Assembly (NCBI GenBank): GCA_036874045.1
Contig: CM072339.1
Coordinates: forward strand, 689,501-753,500
DNA from: Cymodocea nodosa
Lineage: Eukaryota > Streptophyta > Magnoliopsida > Alismatales > Cymodoceaceae
Length of the DNA stretch: 64,000 nt
Direction of reading: 5' to 3'
Position numbers and translations under genes: made by a program. Below the pieces are notes generated by a model. It worked only from the letters and a program-made list of their open reading frames with translations. It was not told where the DNA came from and searched no databases. Position 1 is the first letter of the stretch. Each line of letters starts with the position of its first letter. Positions 11,991-24,800 of this stretch are shown piece after piece.

Positions 11991-14267
11991 TCATTTCATC
12001 TCTGCCATGAGGGTCTCGTACTCCTTGTCTGCACCATGTGTACTTGCTTGTTCTGAAGACACTGTTCCAGAATGAGAAGCTGAAACATCTGAAGACCATG
12101 GTGCACTTCCCATGTTCTTGGATGGATCAACAGAAGGGGGTGGTGGAGGAGGAGGATAGTAAATTGAGTAATCTAAAGTTGAAGGAGGTTGAGGTGGCTG
12201 AACACTTGGGTACAAGCCATTCGATGGGGGAGGTGGAAGAGCTGTGCTCTGTGGCGTCACACCAGGAGGATAATTCTGCATTGCTTCACTTGAAGGCATG
12301 CTCTGACTTGGAACCCCAGGAGGGGCAACAGTCTGCTGTGGAGGGGGGTATACACTATAAGGAGGTGTAGGTTGTCCATGATCAGGTGTGTATGTATTTG
12401 AACGAGGCTGAGGTGGGGGAGCATATGGAGCATAGGGAGGAGGAACTGGAGGGCCCCAGGGAACTGGTGCACCCATATATCCTCCTGGTGGTGCTTGTGG
12501 ATTTGAAAGATGCCCATTTGCTGTGTACTGCTGAGAAGGATATCCACCAACAGAAGCATTAGACCCAGAGTGTGTTGTTGGTGCAGTGGTAGCTGGAGGA
12601 CCTGGAGGGACAGCAGGCTGTGGTGGCTTGCCTGCAACACGAACGGCCAAAACTTTGTCTTCAAGCCGATAACCATGCATACTAGATATAGCCTGGTTAG
12701 CCTGCGAGACATCAGAAAACTTGACAAATCCATATCCTTTGCTTAAACCCGTCAATCTATCCTTGATAACCTTTGCCATAACAATCTCACCAAAGGGGGA
12801 AAACAGGAGTATTAAATCGCTATCATCAACACTAGGTGGTAAATATCCAATATAGAGATTTGTTTCATCATACTCTTTCACTCCATTTGTCACTCCTGCC
12901 TGTCCTGCTGCACCTGCAGTACCACTGGTTGCCCAAGGAAAGCTGCTTTCAGTAGTTGAACCCATGATGGGCAGTGCTGGTGTTTGCTTGGTAAGTGAAT
13001 CTGGAGCACTGCCACCTAATTCTGCCAAGAAGTTCTGATACTCTTCATCCATCTTCTTCCCAGTTCCTTTCATGGGACAATCTATTGTAGGATGCCCACC
13101 ATCGCCACAGATCTTACAAAGCACGTCACTCTTGAAAGTAGAGTTGCGAGCAGGACAAGCATACTGTCTATGCCCTGGTTCACCACAAAGTCGACAAAAT
13201 TCGTCATCCTTTATTGTTCCATTGAGGGTAGCCAGTTCCCTAAGCTGCTGCCTTTTGTGTTCGTTAAGCACTTCATCCACAGGCATCAGAAGCTTCTCCA
13301 CCATACCGGCAGCAGCATCAAGAGATTCCTGTGTGTCTGCTTCCACCAAGACATGCAAGTCCTCGTTCTCTGAAAGATCCGGCTTCAAATCCCTCTTTTG
13401 CGGCAATCTCCCTTCTTTTACTGATCCCTTTCCCCTAATCACAATCTTAGCACCTGTTTCCTTCTCCATTCTCTTCTGTGTATTACCTCTAGGCCCAATA
13501 ATAAGTCCGATAAAATTGTATCCTGGAAACTCCTTCATCGGAATGTACAACTTCTTCTGCAGCTTGGGAGGCCGGTAATCCGCTGGAGGCCTGAATGCTG
13601 GATTCTTCCTGATGAGCTGCGAGATTATCTCTTGCCGTTCCTTCGTTAACCTCTCCCTTGCCCTGTACTCTCTCGTGTTAATCCTTATCCCCATGTTATC
13701 GTAAATTGGTTCAGGTGATGGTGATCGTGCCCCTTCTGGCCGATCATCCAATGGCAACCCAGATTGCAGCAGCCGACTATTTTCCAAGAGCCGGATATTT
13801 AATGTCTGCACCTCTGGATCCAGCCCGACCGTAAAATCTTTCATAAAATCCGGCAACTGCACGGTTGAAGTTGGTTCCTCCTCCGCCCACCTCGACTTCC
13901 TCCTCCTCCCACTACCAGTTGTATCCCCGTTCTGATCTATATCAGTATCCCACCTGCTCCTTCTCTTCCTCCTACTACTCGTCTCCTCCTCCCCACCGGA
14001 GTAGTCCTTCTCGTTCCCACTCCTCGTTTTAACCACACTATTATCGGAAACCAGTGGCTTCTGCTCCAAGGGCTGGCTTGCGCCCGGGATAGGTGGATTC
14101 GGTTGCTCTGGGGTTACCTCAGTCGGAGACGGCTGTGGCAGTGTGTGATCAGAAAATTCCTCGGCTTGAAAGGTGGAGGGATGAAGCCCTAGGATTTCCA
14201 GTTGGGAGGCGTCAAGTTGATACGTTGTCTGCGGCTCCGGAGCCGGAAAATTCGCGGAATCCGCCAT
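11991..14267 (-). CDS. SF1: Splicing factor SF1 / branch-point-binding protein (plant type)
   Basis: This single open frame encodes 758 residues. In human and yeast, SF1/BBP binds the intron branch-point sequence with its KH-QUA2 domain and cooperates with U2AF to recruit U2 snRNP in the nucleus. Two UHM-ligand-like motifs are visible around Trp106 (KRRSRW) and Trp127 (RRRKSRW). They are followed by SPSPEPIYD at 183-190, which begins the SF1 helix-hairpin segment, then a KH domain at about 239-325 ([14 protein letters not shown]), and two CX2CX4HX4C zinc knuckles at 358-371 and 384-397. An RRM lies at about 470-546 (RNP2 LYIGYL, RNP1 KGYGFVKF) and a Pro/Gly-rich tail runs from about 547. The RRM is a plant-specific addition to SF1. 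The start at 14267 (ATGGCG) is preferred. The frame extends ten codons upstream only to a GTG. The intronless coding region appears intact. Confidence 0.96.
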   Translation of the reverse strand: MADSANFPAPEPQTTYQLDASQLEILGLHPSTFQAEEFSDHTLPQPSPTEVTPEQPNPPIPGASQPLEQKPLVSDNSVVKTRSGNEKDYSGGEEETSSRRKRRSRWDTDIDQNGDTTGSGRRRKSRWAEEEPTSTVQLPDFMKDFTVGLDPEVQTLNIRLLENSRLLQSGLPLDDRPEGARSPSPEPIYDNMGIRINTREYRARERLTKERQEIISQLIRKNPAFRPPADYRPPKLQKKLYIPMKEFPGYNFIGLIIGPRGNTQKRMEKETGAKIVIRGKGSVKEGRLPQKRDLKPDLSENEDLHVLVEADTQESLDAAAGMVEKLLMPVDEVLNEHKRQQLRELATLNGTIKDDEFCRLCGEPGHRQYACPARNSTFKSDVLCKICGDGGHPTIDCPMKGTGKKMDEEYQNFLAELGGSAPDSLTKQTPALPIMGSTTESSFPWATSGTAGAAGQAGVTNGVKEYDETNLYIGYLPPSVDDSDLILLFSPFGEIVMAKVIKDRLTGLSKGYGFVKFSDVSQANQAISSMHGYRLEDKVLAVRVAGKPPQPAVPPGPPATTAPTTHSGSNASVGGYPSQQYTANGHLSNPQAPPGGYMGAPVPWGPPVPPPYAPYAPPPQPRSNTYTPDHGQPTPPYSVYPPPQQTVAPPGVPSQSMPSSEAMQNYPPGVTPQSTALPPPPSNGLYPSVQPPQPPSTLDYSIYYPPPPPPPSVDPSKNMGSAPWSSDVSASHSGTVSSEQASTHGADKEYETLMAEMK

Positions 14268-15737
14268 CGATGGACGAACCGGAAGATGAAGAACCACAGA
14301 AGTGAAATATCTCGTTCACGAACGAGCGAACGTGAAGAATTGGGAGAAGTCACGCTAGGGTTTTCGCTTTCCGTCAGCTTCTTCGCGGTTCTGGTCCTGC
14401 TGGATTACTAGACTGGGAATCGTACCAATGAGGGGGAAAAGACGGCTCCAAAGTCTACAGACTAGTGATCACGTGCAAAGGGAGTGACAAAAGTGATGCA
14501 GCTCTATTCTGTTAGGTGAAAATAGAGAAATTTGAGTGAAAATAATTATATAAATGCTATATTAAATAATTATAAATATATACTAATTTTTTTTACTAAA
14601 GCTAGATAAATTTTTAAAAATAATCTAAATAACTTAAAAATTACAATATTCTTTTGAATTTCAAGCAGTGATTTTTTAATAAGAAATACATTTTAGACTA
14701 ATTTGAAGCCTAATAAATTAAAAATTTTATCATAAATTAATTATTTACACAAATAGATTCTAGGCCTAATGGTAAAATAATTGAAAAATTAGGTTCACAG
14801 ATTTGAAAATTTATATTATAAATTAGGTTTTTCTTCCAAGTGTCATCATTAATCCTAAGTTTTTTGGTATTCATTGCATGTATGAATTTGAGTCTTATCT
14901 GTGATTAAAATCAAATTTTCAACTTTTTACATTTTTTTAAATCTATTGAAGATTGATTTTAAAAGTTTGGAGTGTTACAAAATCGTGATTTTGGCGTTGA
15001 TTTCAAACTAATAAAAAATAGTGAGATTTAGAGATATCATCGAAATTCATGTAAAATCTTTCTCGATTTTAAAATCAAATTTTGCGTTAAAAGAAAATTT
15101 ATGTAAAATTCGGGGAAAAAATCTACTGGCATGAAAATTTTTTATTCTCTAATTAAAAATATACTAAATGCCACATATTAAAATATTCATGATTATCTTC
15201 AAAATTTGTTATGACATTAGAGTTTAAAGTAAAATTGTGACTGTACATAAACCAACAAGTTCAAAATTCATCTCAAACGAGGTTTCTTTTAACTTGACTT
15301 GATTGATTATATCTTAACTTTGAAATGCTTAACATTATGTGGCGAATACTAATAGGAATGATTCAAAAGTAGAGTGTTTAACAGTGTATATATATTCCAA
15401 TAATGTTTCGAAAATGATTCAAAAGACCTTTATCTTTCATATATATTCTCTTAATAATGTTGATGAACATCAGTACCTTTTATACATCAAAATATGAAAA
15501 ATTCTAAGATACCTAAAAAATATTCGACAAACGTTTAAGATACCTTGTAAGTGGTTACTTATAACTGTATATCTATAATTACAAATTCAACCGATACGTA
15601 TTTTCATTCATATATGGACTTTTTGGAAACCATTTGTTCCTGAAACCAGAGATAATAATCTGCGACGGGACTCTCCCATTTGTATCGCCCTCCGTGCACA
15701 TCGACGTCTGTCTTCACTCTCCCCTTCCTCTCTTCGG
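14268..15737. promoter_or_regulatory. Divergent intergenic region between SF1 and the pyrophosphatase gene
   Basis: About 1.47 kb separates the start codons of two genes that point away from each other. Both promoters and 5' UTRs must lie here. The middle is very AT-rich. I cannot place a convincing TATA box for either gene, and there is no coding signal. Confidence 0.5.
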
Positions 15738-18700
15738 ATGGCAGCCACGGCGGTGGCAGTAAGAGTCCTTTCGGCCGCCGGCACGCTACACGGCCGAAGC
15801 AGCTGCTTCCTCTCTTCCACTCAGCGCGGCGTTCTCCGCCTGCCGAGGAGGGGAAAGAGCTCCAGGTCCTTCCCTGGTCGCGGCGGATGCAGGGCTCTGT
15901 ACCGGGTGGGGGAGATCCAGACCAAGGAGGAAGGGGATTCCGGAACTCTCGACTACCGTGTTTTCTTCCTTGATGAGTCCGAGAAGAAGGTGTGCTGTTA
16001 TGGCTGTGTTTTGCGTTTGGCTTTCCATATTACTGGTTTAGGAAAGGAATAGGGGTGCTGACGTGCTGTTGTGTAGATCTCGCCCTGGCATGACATTCCA
16101 CTGCACCTTGGAGACGGAGTGTTCAATTTCATAGTGGAGATTCCCAAGGAGACCAGCGCTAAAATGGAGGTTGCGACCGATGAAGCGTTCACGCCAATCA
16201 AGCAGGATACAAAGAAGGGAAAGCTTAGATATTATCCGTAAGATGAATTATTTCTGTAACCAATTTGTTTTCTATGTATTTGTTGTTGCGTTGTAAAGGT
16301 TTGGTCACTTGAGTTGTGTGTAGTAAAATCATGGACTTGGGTACGTGGGGAACAGGAATTCAGGGTAAGAAACGTGAAGACTAGTTGAGGACCATGGGAT
16401 TCGGTGATTGGGAAGAAAGTTTGAAAGCATGTCGTGGTTGTCAAGTAGGCTGAAGTTTTTCAGTTAATGTTTTTTGCTCAATTGCAATCCACGGAGGAAA
16501 TCGGTGCTTCTCTGTTACGCTGAGTGTTGGGAAGTCGTAAACTTGAATTTAGGGCTCGACATTTTAATATTTTTCTTTTAAAATTGATGTTTAGTGTTGG
16601 GTTTGAGTTGATCTCCGGCACTTTGTTGCTTTCTACAACATCACAATAAAAATGACAGTGTTTCATATAAAATGTGATTATGCGAATATGACTCAGGGCT
16701 GCAGCATCTACATTGCATTTGTTAGTTGCCAGTTGTAACTTGTGAGCATAGAACAGTAACAATCTTTAGTTTTTTTTTTTTTCATTTTTCTAGAAAAGAT
16801 GTCCCAAGTGACCCTGCAATGCAAAGTTCATGCTGTTTCCCTATGGCCTTCTCTTATATTTTCAATGTGGTGCTTCTCTTTTGGTGATTCAGACTGCAGC
16901 CCATGGCAGTTCTTTTTGGTGTAACTTGACGAGAAAGCCAGTGTATCTCTTAATAAGAGCTTTTCAATGGGTATTGTTTGAGACACATGAATGTTGTTTT
17001 CTTGATATTCATTGTGGAAAAGTCTTAGATGCCAAAGAGGATACGAAACAGTAGTATTTTCTAGTTATTTGTTGATGGGGCTTGAGCCTCCAAGCTGCAT
17101 GCAATTGTCAGGAATGGTAATTGGTATGGCAGTTTTTATGAGATGTGAAAGAAGACTGTAGGCATTTTCATTGCACCATATGACACTGTTTAGCTTTATT
17201 TTTTACTTGAATAGTTGCGGATCAATTGAATCCTGTGAGATGTTCTACACATTCAATTTCACTTCATGTTTCAGTGAACTGGAGGTGCTCTAGTGGTAGC
17301 AAAGTTGGTGAAAATACTGACATCAAGGGGTTTTGTCTATAATTCAAAGGCCTTATTTTGGTATTGATGCCAGATTTGCTGTGAGTTTGTGTTGAGGGCA
17401 TGTGCTTTACTGTACAAGGACAAAATAACACTCACTTGGCAGATTTCCTTCTTGATTACACTTAAAAGCTGCGTTATTTTCTTCTATACTGCTCTTGCTA
17501 TCCTGATGTTAGCTTGTCTTTGTTTTCTTTCTTCATTGAACTCTGCATTTAGAATTTTGTCGTCTCTTTACAGTGACACAAGGTTCCATAGGAGGCTTAT
17601 TTTATGCTTTTGTTAAAGCAATCATCAAGATTCATTTCATATGGCTCTCTATCTTGTCTATTCTAGTTTCACGTTACTGGATTTATATTTTTGGGGCAAT
17701 ACAAGTTGTATTAATATATCACTGATATTGTAATTTACTATGATGCTCTACTTGTAGATATAACATAAATTGGAATTATGGATTGCTACCACAGACATGG
17801 GAAGATCCAACCCTTGCGAATGCAGAAATTGAAGGTGCATTTGGGGACAATGATCCAGGTTGCTAACATTCTTAATTTATTCATCTTTAAAGTTGCTTAC
17901 TCTTTACCGAATACTGAATGTCTTTATTTTCTCATTTCCTTGTTCTTTTAATAGTTGATGTTGTTGAGATTGGTGATGGTCGAGCCAAGATGGGACAAAT
18001 TTTGAAGGTCAAGCCTTTAGGAGCGTTAGCCATGATTGATGAAGGAGAGCTTGACTGGAAAATTGTTGCAATTTCATTAGATGATCCCAGAGCCACACTT
18101 GTTAATGATGTTGGAGATGTTGAGAAGCACTTCCCGGTATTTCTTGGACTTTCATCTCTAAGTCTTATATTACTTTATATATTTATACAAATTTGATTTG
18201 TATGTTATCTTTCAATTTCTTGTTTTTTAAATTCAAAATTCAAGTTCTGTGAATATTCCAAAAGTTTTCAACCCTTCAAAACGTAGTGATTGTCACAATT
18301 TACTGATGTGATCAGAAGAACAACTTACTGAACTCAGTACTCAACAAGTGCACATAGTGCACCATGCTTCAATCAGGATGGTTTGGTGAAATATTGTATA
18401 TTCGTTTTCCATAGGAGCTGATAATCTGAGTTATATGTGGTACACTCAATTAAAGTTTTTATTCTAGGTTTCTGATTCTGTATATATCACGGTTAGCATG
18501 CAGACTCAGGGATAAGTGATTTCATAGATTTACTGGTGCTTTTTAATGAACAAGTGGAATGAGCTCCATATAAAGTTGCATTAGCTGAATTATTACAATC
18601 ATTTAACTATTTTAGTGGTCCTTGCATTATTTAACCTTCTTTACAGTCACTTTTCAGAACTTCTATAAAGTTGTTCTGATTCGGAGTCATCCAGCAACTC

Positions 18701-19579
18701 TCATGCTAAAATTGAAATAATAAACATGTTTCAGAAACTCTTCTTTCTTCTGTATGGAGCTGTTATGTCAATATGATTGGCATTCTACATGGCTTAAAAC
18801 AGTTTGCACTTGTTCTTGATACTCACTAGTCTACGCTTGTTATTGCATCAGTTTATATTGAATTACCCAACATATCTTTTATTATAGTTCGAACTTCATG
18901 TTACTGTAACGATGTGGCTATTATAATAACAATTTGAGTCATAATCCTATATGTAGGATCGGCCACAATTACAACTGTATATTATTTTGAGTATAAAATT
19001 ATGAACCTGCTAATGCATGGCTTAAACATCCATAAACTTTTGGAGGACAATTGTATTCTAGTACTTTTTTGGTGAAAGCATTAACGTACTTGTCATTTCT
19101 CTCACTACCCCTATTACTTCTACTAGTTTTCTTATTCTTCTTTGTTTAATAATAATAATAAGTAATTGATCGCTTGAAATCCACGTTAGTTCATTCTTTG
19201 ATCTTAATGCTTCCAGGGCACTCTTACCGCAATAAGGGATTGGTTTAGGGACTACAAGATACCTGATGGAAAACCTGCTAACAGATTTGGTCTTGGAAAT
19301 AAAGCTGCCGACAAGGTATGCATACTTTGTTCAAATTTATTTGCTAGTGTGATTAAATGCCCCTCATGGAGGCTTCAAAATGACGGTTCTTTTTTCCACT
19401 TTTTAGCGAAATGTACTCGTTACCGTAGAAACAATGTTTTTATTTATTTATTTATTTTACCGAAAATTCTCTTCATGGTGTCGCAGGAGTACGCTTTACA
19501 AGTTATCCACGAGACAAATGAAGCATGGACTAAACTGGTTAAGAGATCCACGCCCGCCGGAGAACTGTCACTGGTGTAA
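15738..19579 (+). CDS. PPA6: Soluble inorganic pyrophosphatase, chloroplast type
   Basis: Six exons (15738-15989, 16077-16237, 17758-17858, 17955-18136, 19217-19315, 19487-19579) join in frame to give 295 residues, near the usual length of plant plastid pyrophosphatase 6. The enzyme hydrolyses PPi to two phosphates with Mg2+ and pulls plastid biosynthesis forward. The first 55 or so residues are rich in Arg, Ser and Ala with few acids, as in a chloroplast transit peptide. The family signature of metal-binding aspartates is present as [13 protein letters not shown] at residues 167-179. Other family landmarks are [35 protein letters not shown] and AIRDWF. Introns 2 and 5 exceed 1 kb. All borders are GT-AG, and I see no damage. 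Confidence 0.95.
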
Positions 19580-20952
19580 TTGTAAGAAGCAATCAAATCT
19601 CCAGCCGCGAAGTTTTATTATTTACAAGTTAAGATTAAAAGAATACATTTTGCCTCATAATGTGGTACATAGAACCAGGAAGATGACCAAGGCGCTCGTA
19701 TTCTAATCATTACCAGATCAATATTTGAATGTGGAAGTGTCGTCAATAGAGGGTGTTTGATTTTTTGAGAAGTAGATATCCGTTGACAATGATGAAGGAT
19801 ATGCGACTCATGATTTTGATAGTCGGCTGGAATTCCGCCTCAGGACCAGCTTGGCTTCGCTTGGCGAATATGGTTTAGAAAAATAAGATATTGAAAATGC
19901 CATGGTTTTAGTAATAAATTTGGTTGTAATCAATTTGATTTTAGATGTTTGTTCGATAGTGTAAGATATATTATTTAATAATTAGATTATTACAATTTAT
20001 TCAATTTTAACTTTAAATAGTATTTATTCAGTCAACTTTAAATTCTAATAATTAATGATATTATGTATTCTACATTATAAAATGGTAATTTATAACTTTA
20101 TTTTATTATTGTCACATAACTTTCTTGGTCTCATACATGTAAATGTAAAATAAGCGAAAAAAAAGCCTGTGGGTGTATGAATTATAATATACTTATTTTT
20201 TAAGACATCCTTCAAAAAAGTATAAGCGTCAGAGAAAATCTACGGAAAAAGGCGGACAAGCAGCGGGGAATGCACCACATACGGCTGGCTAAGGAAAACA
20301 TCAGCCCACCTGATGCTTTGGTTTCCGATATTTGGAAATTCCCGCTTAATCAAAATCTAATATTGCTGATATTTTTCATAAAAAAACCTGTTAAATGCTA
20401 AGCTTTCACCCGTTGATATTCCACAAACTCATGCTATTTCTGGGCTTCAACGCACAGGATGGATGAACCGTAAGCACTGACGGCTTGAACCTACGGATTC
20501 TACGGTAGTTCATCTTGTCCACGATCGACCTCAGCATATAATGGTCGCCAACGAGGTCATACCATCCTTCGAGAGGGTGGATTATGCTTGAAGTGTTTGT
20601 AAAAAATTCATCATTATTAGCTCGGTTCAGTTCAACACTATTCCCACAGGTTCTTGGGCGTGAGAAAGATTGGATGGTCCCTCACGTACGGTGCTCATCC
20701 AAACGACAGATTGAACTCAATTTGCTTAGTTCAATCTAAATACCACTAATCAAAAAACGGCAGATATGAGAAAGGAAGAAGGAGAGAAGGATATGCTTGT
20801 GTGTGGAAGTCTATGATACATCATTAAACCTTGACACCAACCTTTTTTCCCCCCGTAAAATATATACAGATGATTCATAAACATCCTGAACATTACGAAG
20901 GAGAGATGGATGGAGGAAATGAGAAGTCTCATATATATTGACATTTTAGACA
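19580..20952. other. Intergenic region, no gene found
   Basis: The first part (to about 20200) is the likely 3' UTR of the pyrophosphatase gene and AT-rich spacer. Between about 20230 and 20720 the composition becomes more balanced and contains no open frame of note. That part has a short stretch resembling the 3' end of an organellar group II intron (see findings). The last 200 bases are probably the 3' UTR of the small minus-strand gene. Confidence 0.4.
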
Positions 20953-21258
20953 TCAAAAAGACCAGCAGCTGAGCTCGAGCGCTTGCTGGAACTTCCTCTC
21001 GAGAGCACCGGCATCATCGACTTCCTCCGTGGCTTTCTTGTCGCCTACCACGACATCAGACCGCCACTGTTGGAAGTCCAGAATCCCAGGGACGGAGAAA
21101 TTCACCCGGAAGAAGGACCCCAACTTGGTCGACCCAGGACCGGAGGAACAACCCAAAGCAGGAGGAGGAGGAGGAGGAGGAGGAGGGGCGGAAGAATCCA
21201 CCGGAGTGGATTTCCATGGGTGGTACCAAACCAGAAGCATGGCAGCGGTAGGAGCCAT
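20953..21258 (-). CDS. Small uncharacterised protein with hydrophobic N-terminus and polyproline run
   Basis: This intronless 101-residue frame begins at the ATG at 21258. An upstream in-frame extension has only a TTG, so I did not use it. The protein opens with a short hydrophobic segment (MAPTAAMLLVW). A run of nine prolines follows at about 25-33, then a middle segment (FFRVNFSVPGILDFQQWRSD). It ends with a charged, probably helical tail (ALERKFQQALELSCWSF). I do not recognise the family with certainty. The tail looks conserved rather than random, and a TATA box is well placed upstream. It is divergent from the Maf-like gene, with 566 bases between start codons. It could be a small secreted or membrane-associated protein. 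No function is inferred. Confidence 0.55.
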   Translation of the reverse strand: MAPTAAMLLVWYHPWKSTPVDSSAPPPPPPPPPALGCSSGPGSTKLGSFFRVNFSVPGILDFQQWRSDVVVGDKKATEEVDDAGALERKFQQALELSCWSF

Positions 21259-21365
21259 TACCCAACACTGGCTGTATATAAGAATACCTACGAGGGTCAG
21301 ATGCCAAGCCAAGAGAAAGAGAGATCAGCGATGTGAACGAAGGGAAATATGAGATCAGCGACACA

Positions 21366-21372
21366 TTTTATA
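21366..21372 (-). promoter_or_regulatory. TATA box for the 101-residue gene
   Basis: The minus strand reads CCTCTATAAAATG here. Transcription would be expected to start about 30 bases downstream, near 21340, giving a 5' UTR of about 80 bases before the ATG at 21258. This supports the small frame being a real gene. Confidence 0.5.
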
Positions 21373-21824
21373 GAGGTGGGTGTGGTGGTCATGGTGGGGC
21401 GGAACGAAACAAAACAATGGGGAGGGAGTTGGTGGTGCAGAACACAGGGAGGGAAGGGCCGTGGTTTTGTGGGGAAGAGGTAGTGGTTTTCGCCGACGGG
21501 AACGTGGATTTCCTCGCATTTCGACGTACGGGTGCGTTCCGGAAGCGTGCTGGCTCGTGTCTGTGGGGCGCTCTCGCCCCCCGTATCGTGGGGTTGAGGA
21601 TGGGGTCGTCTCAGGTTCTGGCCCCCCACCCACCGTAAAAGATTTAAAAATTTCGATATCATTGCATACCATCGTAGGTCCCTTTTCTTTAAATAATAAG
21701 AAAAATATTGTAGATGATTTAAAAAAAAAAAAAATCCCGTTTATCTTATCCTAATGTTTCCGAGGTCGAACTTCACTTTGTACTTTCGCCGCGTTCCTTC
21801 TCGATCTCCAAATTCCCGAGAGAC

Positions 21825-24800
21825 ATGGCGTCGAATCTCTCGTCGACTCCTTTTAAGGTCCTTTTCCGTTGCTTCCTCTTCCATTCTCTCTGCGATTCTA
21901 CGCTTGATTCGCGGTTAGTCGAGTTGTCGCTGTTTTCACTAGTTCTAAGGGTTTCTTGACTTCCGGTTTTCGCTGTCGTTTCCCTTGATCTTCTCTCGAA
22001 TGGTGTTGGATTTGCCTGGCACGTGTCCCTCTGCCTGCAGATTGGAGTGAACTTTGCGTGGAAAAAGGAGGATAATGTAAATTGCGATCCTTCTCTATGT
22101 CTTTCTTGGTTTCTTCGTCGTAAATTTGGCTCCTCTCAAGTGTTGGTGGTAATGCCACAGCTTTCGTAATTTTAGCAAATCACATGATTATCAAAATGTG
22201 AGTCGAGAATTTGGTTTGTTAATTTGCAGTCTATTGATAGCTGAAATTTTTGAACCACTTGCTCCCAAAAAATTGGTTCCATTTTGCAAGCTGAGGGATT
22301 TTCACTTAATATTTTGTAGCTCTCTTTTTCCTTTCATTGCAAAGCATTTCTGCTGTCCCAACTAATAATTATAGCACGTTGAAATTATTCAAAATCCTTT
22401 TGGTTATTGTAGTTTTCCTTTGCATTGGACTTTCCTTTCCTTACAGTAATTCTATTTCGGTGTTCTCATTTTCTTTCTCGCAAGTCTTATGCTGTCAAAG
22501 CAGATAATCTTAGGATCTCAATCAATAGCTCGACGCAATATTTTATCAAAAATGGGATATGAGTTCACAACCATGGTACGTTTGGAAACTCCCATCTTCT
22601 AGGAGGCCTTTGTTAATTTGACAGAAAATTAATTTTGATCTTTAGACTGCAGATATAAATGAGAAAGGCATACGACGGGAAAAACCTGAAGAATTAGTAA
22701 TGGTTCTTGCTGAGGCTAAGGTGGGACTTTCCTACATTAACACTGCATTTTTTATTTTGAGACAATTGTGTATCAGTAAAATGCATAGTTTGTATGTAAG
22801 CCTAGTCCAAAGGAATCCAAGACTTTATGCGGCGCGGCACCAACCTAACAGTGCATATACTCTAGTTTGAATCCACTGGTTTTTGCATCAACCTATATGC
22901 ATTGATCACGTGTGAGACACATTTGAAAGTAACCCAATTGAAACGACATTTTCTTTTCTTCCTATACTCATTTCATAAAGTGGGTCTAACCAAGTTCTTT
23001 ACCACATACAGCCAACTCTAGAAGCTCTGAGCTGAATGCCAATACTGAATATTTTTGCTATGCCACCAAAGGGATGTTCTCAGGCCACAATAATTTGACT
23101 AGCTTAACCATAAAAATAATGGCCAGGTGTAAGAACTCATCCAGAAGGAATACTTGAAAGTGGTCGTAGCATAAATGTAACTACACTGAAGTTAGCCGAA
23201 CACTTTCACTTACAAATCGAACCAATCCAAGAGCAACTGCTAAATTGGTACACGTTGAACTCATGGCCAGAACTCGGTACATCAACATGCGTATTTATTA
23301 ATCATTTGTAAGGTGTCATAATCACATACACAGGTATATTTCATTGGCAATACACTAATTCTACTATTCTTTTATATTTACAACATAAAAAATCTTACCA
23401 AAGATTCAAACAATCATATTCCACTAACCAAAAGTTGTCCTTTTTCCTTTTGAGTTTCTTTCATAAAATGAGACATCCGTCATGCCATCTATGCCCTTTT
23501 TGCCTCTGCTACATTTCATCATATTCTACCGTTTTTGGGTCTTTAATTACTTAACCTTCTTTGTTTATTTTTGTGTTTTTTGTCATATTATTTTTTCCAA
23601 AACCATGTACAGGCAGATGCTATTGTATCGAGGCTGAAGATTGAAGATTACAAAAAAGATGTTGAGCCAACTCTCTTAGTTACTTCTGACATAGTATCCT
23701 TCTCACCCCTCTTTTACACTACTCTTTTTTGGTGTTGTTTTCTTTGGTGGTGTGCATTGGCCTGGGTTAAACCGATATTTACACATGGTTATGATGAAGA
23801 ATCTTCCTTAATGTTTATAACATTAGATGCGTTTACAAATATTACCCCTTTTAAAATATTGAGTAAATTATACAGAAAACATCATGGTACAGAGCACACT
23901 GAGCAGTAACAATGGTTATAAACAGTCAATGCACGAGAATAAAGATGATATGTTCAGTAACGTCACAAGAAAACTTGGAAAAGTCAATGAATCATGGTGA
24001 TTGATGAGATTTCTGAGTATATAAAAGCATCGTCTTTACATAAAAGGAAATATTCGTTTGCTTGTATTCCAAATGCATCACTGATAAATCATATTTGATG
24101 GTGGGGACTTCTGAAATGGTCATTGTATAGCTGCAGCCTTCAGGTGACAATCCAGTTTCAAGATTTAGGCACATCTTCCACAAAAATGCCCTTTTGTTTT
24201 TTTCCATTTCTTTTATTAATACAACTTCTATTTGTTTTTATGGCATTTCCCATTTCACTGGCCGGAGTGGTCACTCTGTATCCTTGTTCATGTTATATGT
24301 TTTTTGTCACCTATACACCTTGTTGTCATTTCACAAAGCTTGTCTCATAGGCATAGTTATAAGATCTGGTATGGTTATGCTACTAATATTTCATTTTGTT
24401 GTTTGGATAGATCTCATTATCATGATAGTCATTGTTTGCAGGTGGTTGTCCATAATGGCATAATCAGAGAAAAACCATCTAGCAAGGAAGAAGCACGTCA
24501 ATTTCTGAAAGGTTTGCTCTAGAATCTCATTTCTTTCAGAATCACCAAGAAATAATCAATGTATTTGACTAATTAATTGGTTGCATATGCAGGATATTCC
24601 AGGGGACATGTCTCAACTGTGGGATCGGTGCTTGTTACCAACCTCAAGACAGGCTTGAGAAGAGGAGGAATAGACAAAGCTGAGGTATGTTATGCAGATC
24701 CTTTTCACCTTCATGCCTTTTTGGCGTGTTAAGGGTTAAGAATTAAACAACTGAGTCCCACCCCTTTCCTCAACGCACATAGACACATATATTCAACAAG

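Noticed and set aside
12257..12733. 158-codon minus-strand frame overlapping SF1
   Set aside because: This is a shifted frame through the proline-rich part of SF1; low-complexity codons keep several frames open.
13072..13578. 168-codon open frame on the plus strand
   Set aside because: It lies opposite the KH and zinc-knuckle region of SF1 and is a shadow of that conserved coding sequence.
14268..14297. N-terminal extension of SF1 by ten codons
   Set aside because: The extension begins at GTG, which is not a plausible plant start; the ATG at 14267 has good context.
21297..21754. Several overlapping frames of about 100-124 codons on both strands
   Set aside because: They overlap each other in the short divergent promoter of the 101-residue gene and Maf copy A. 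Most lack good starts, and none shows a family.
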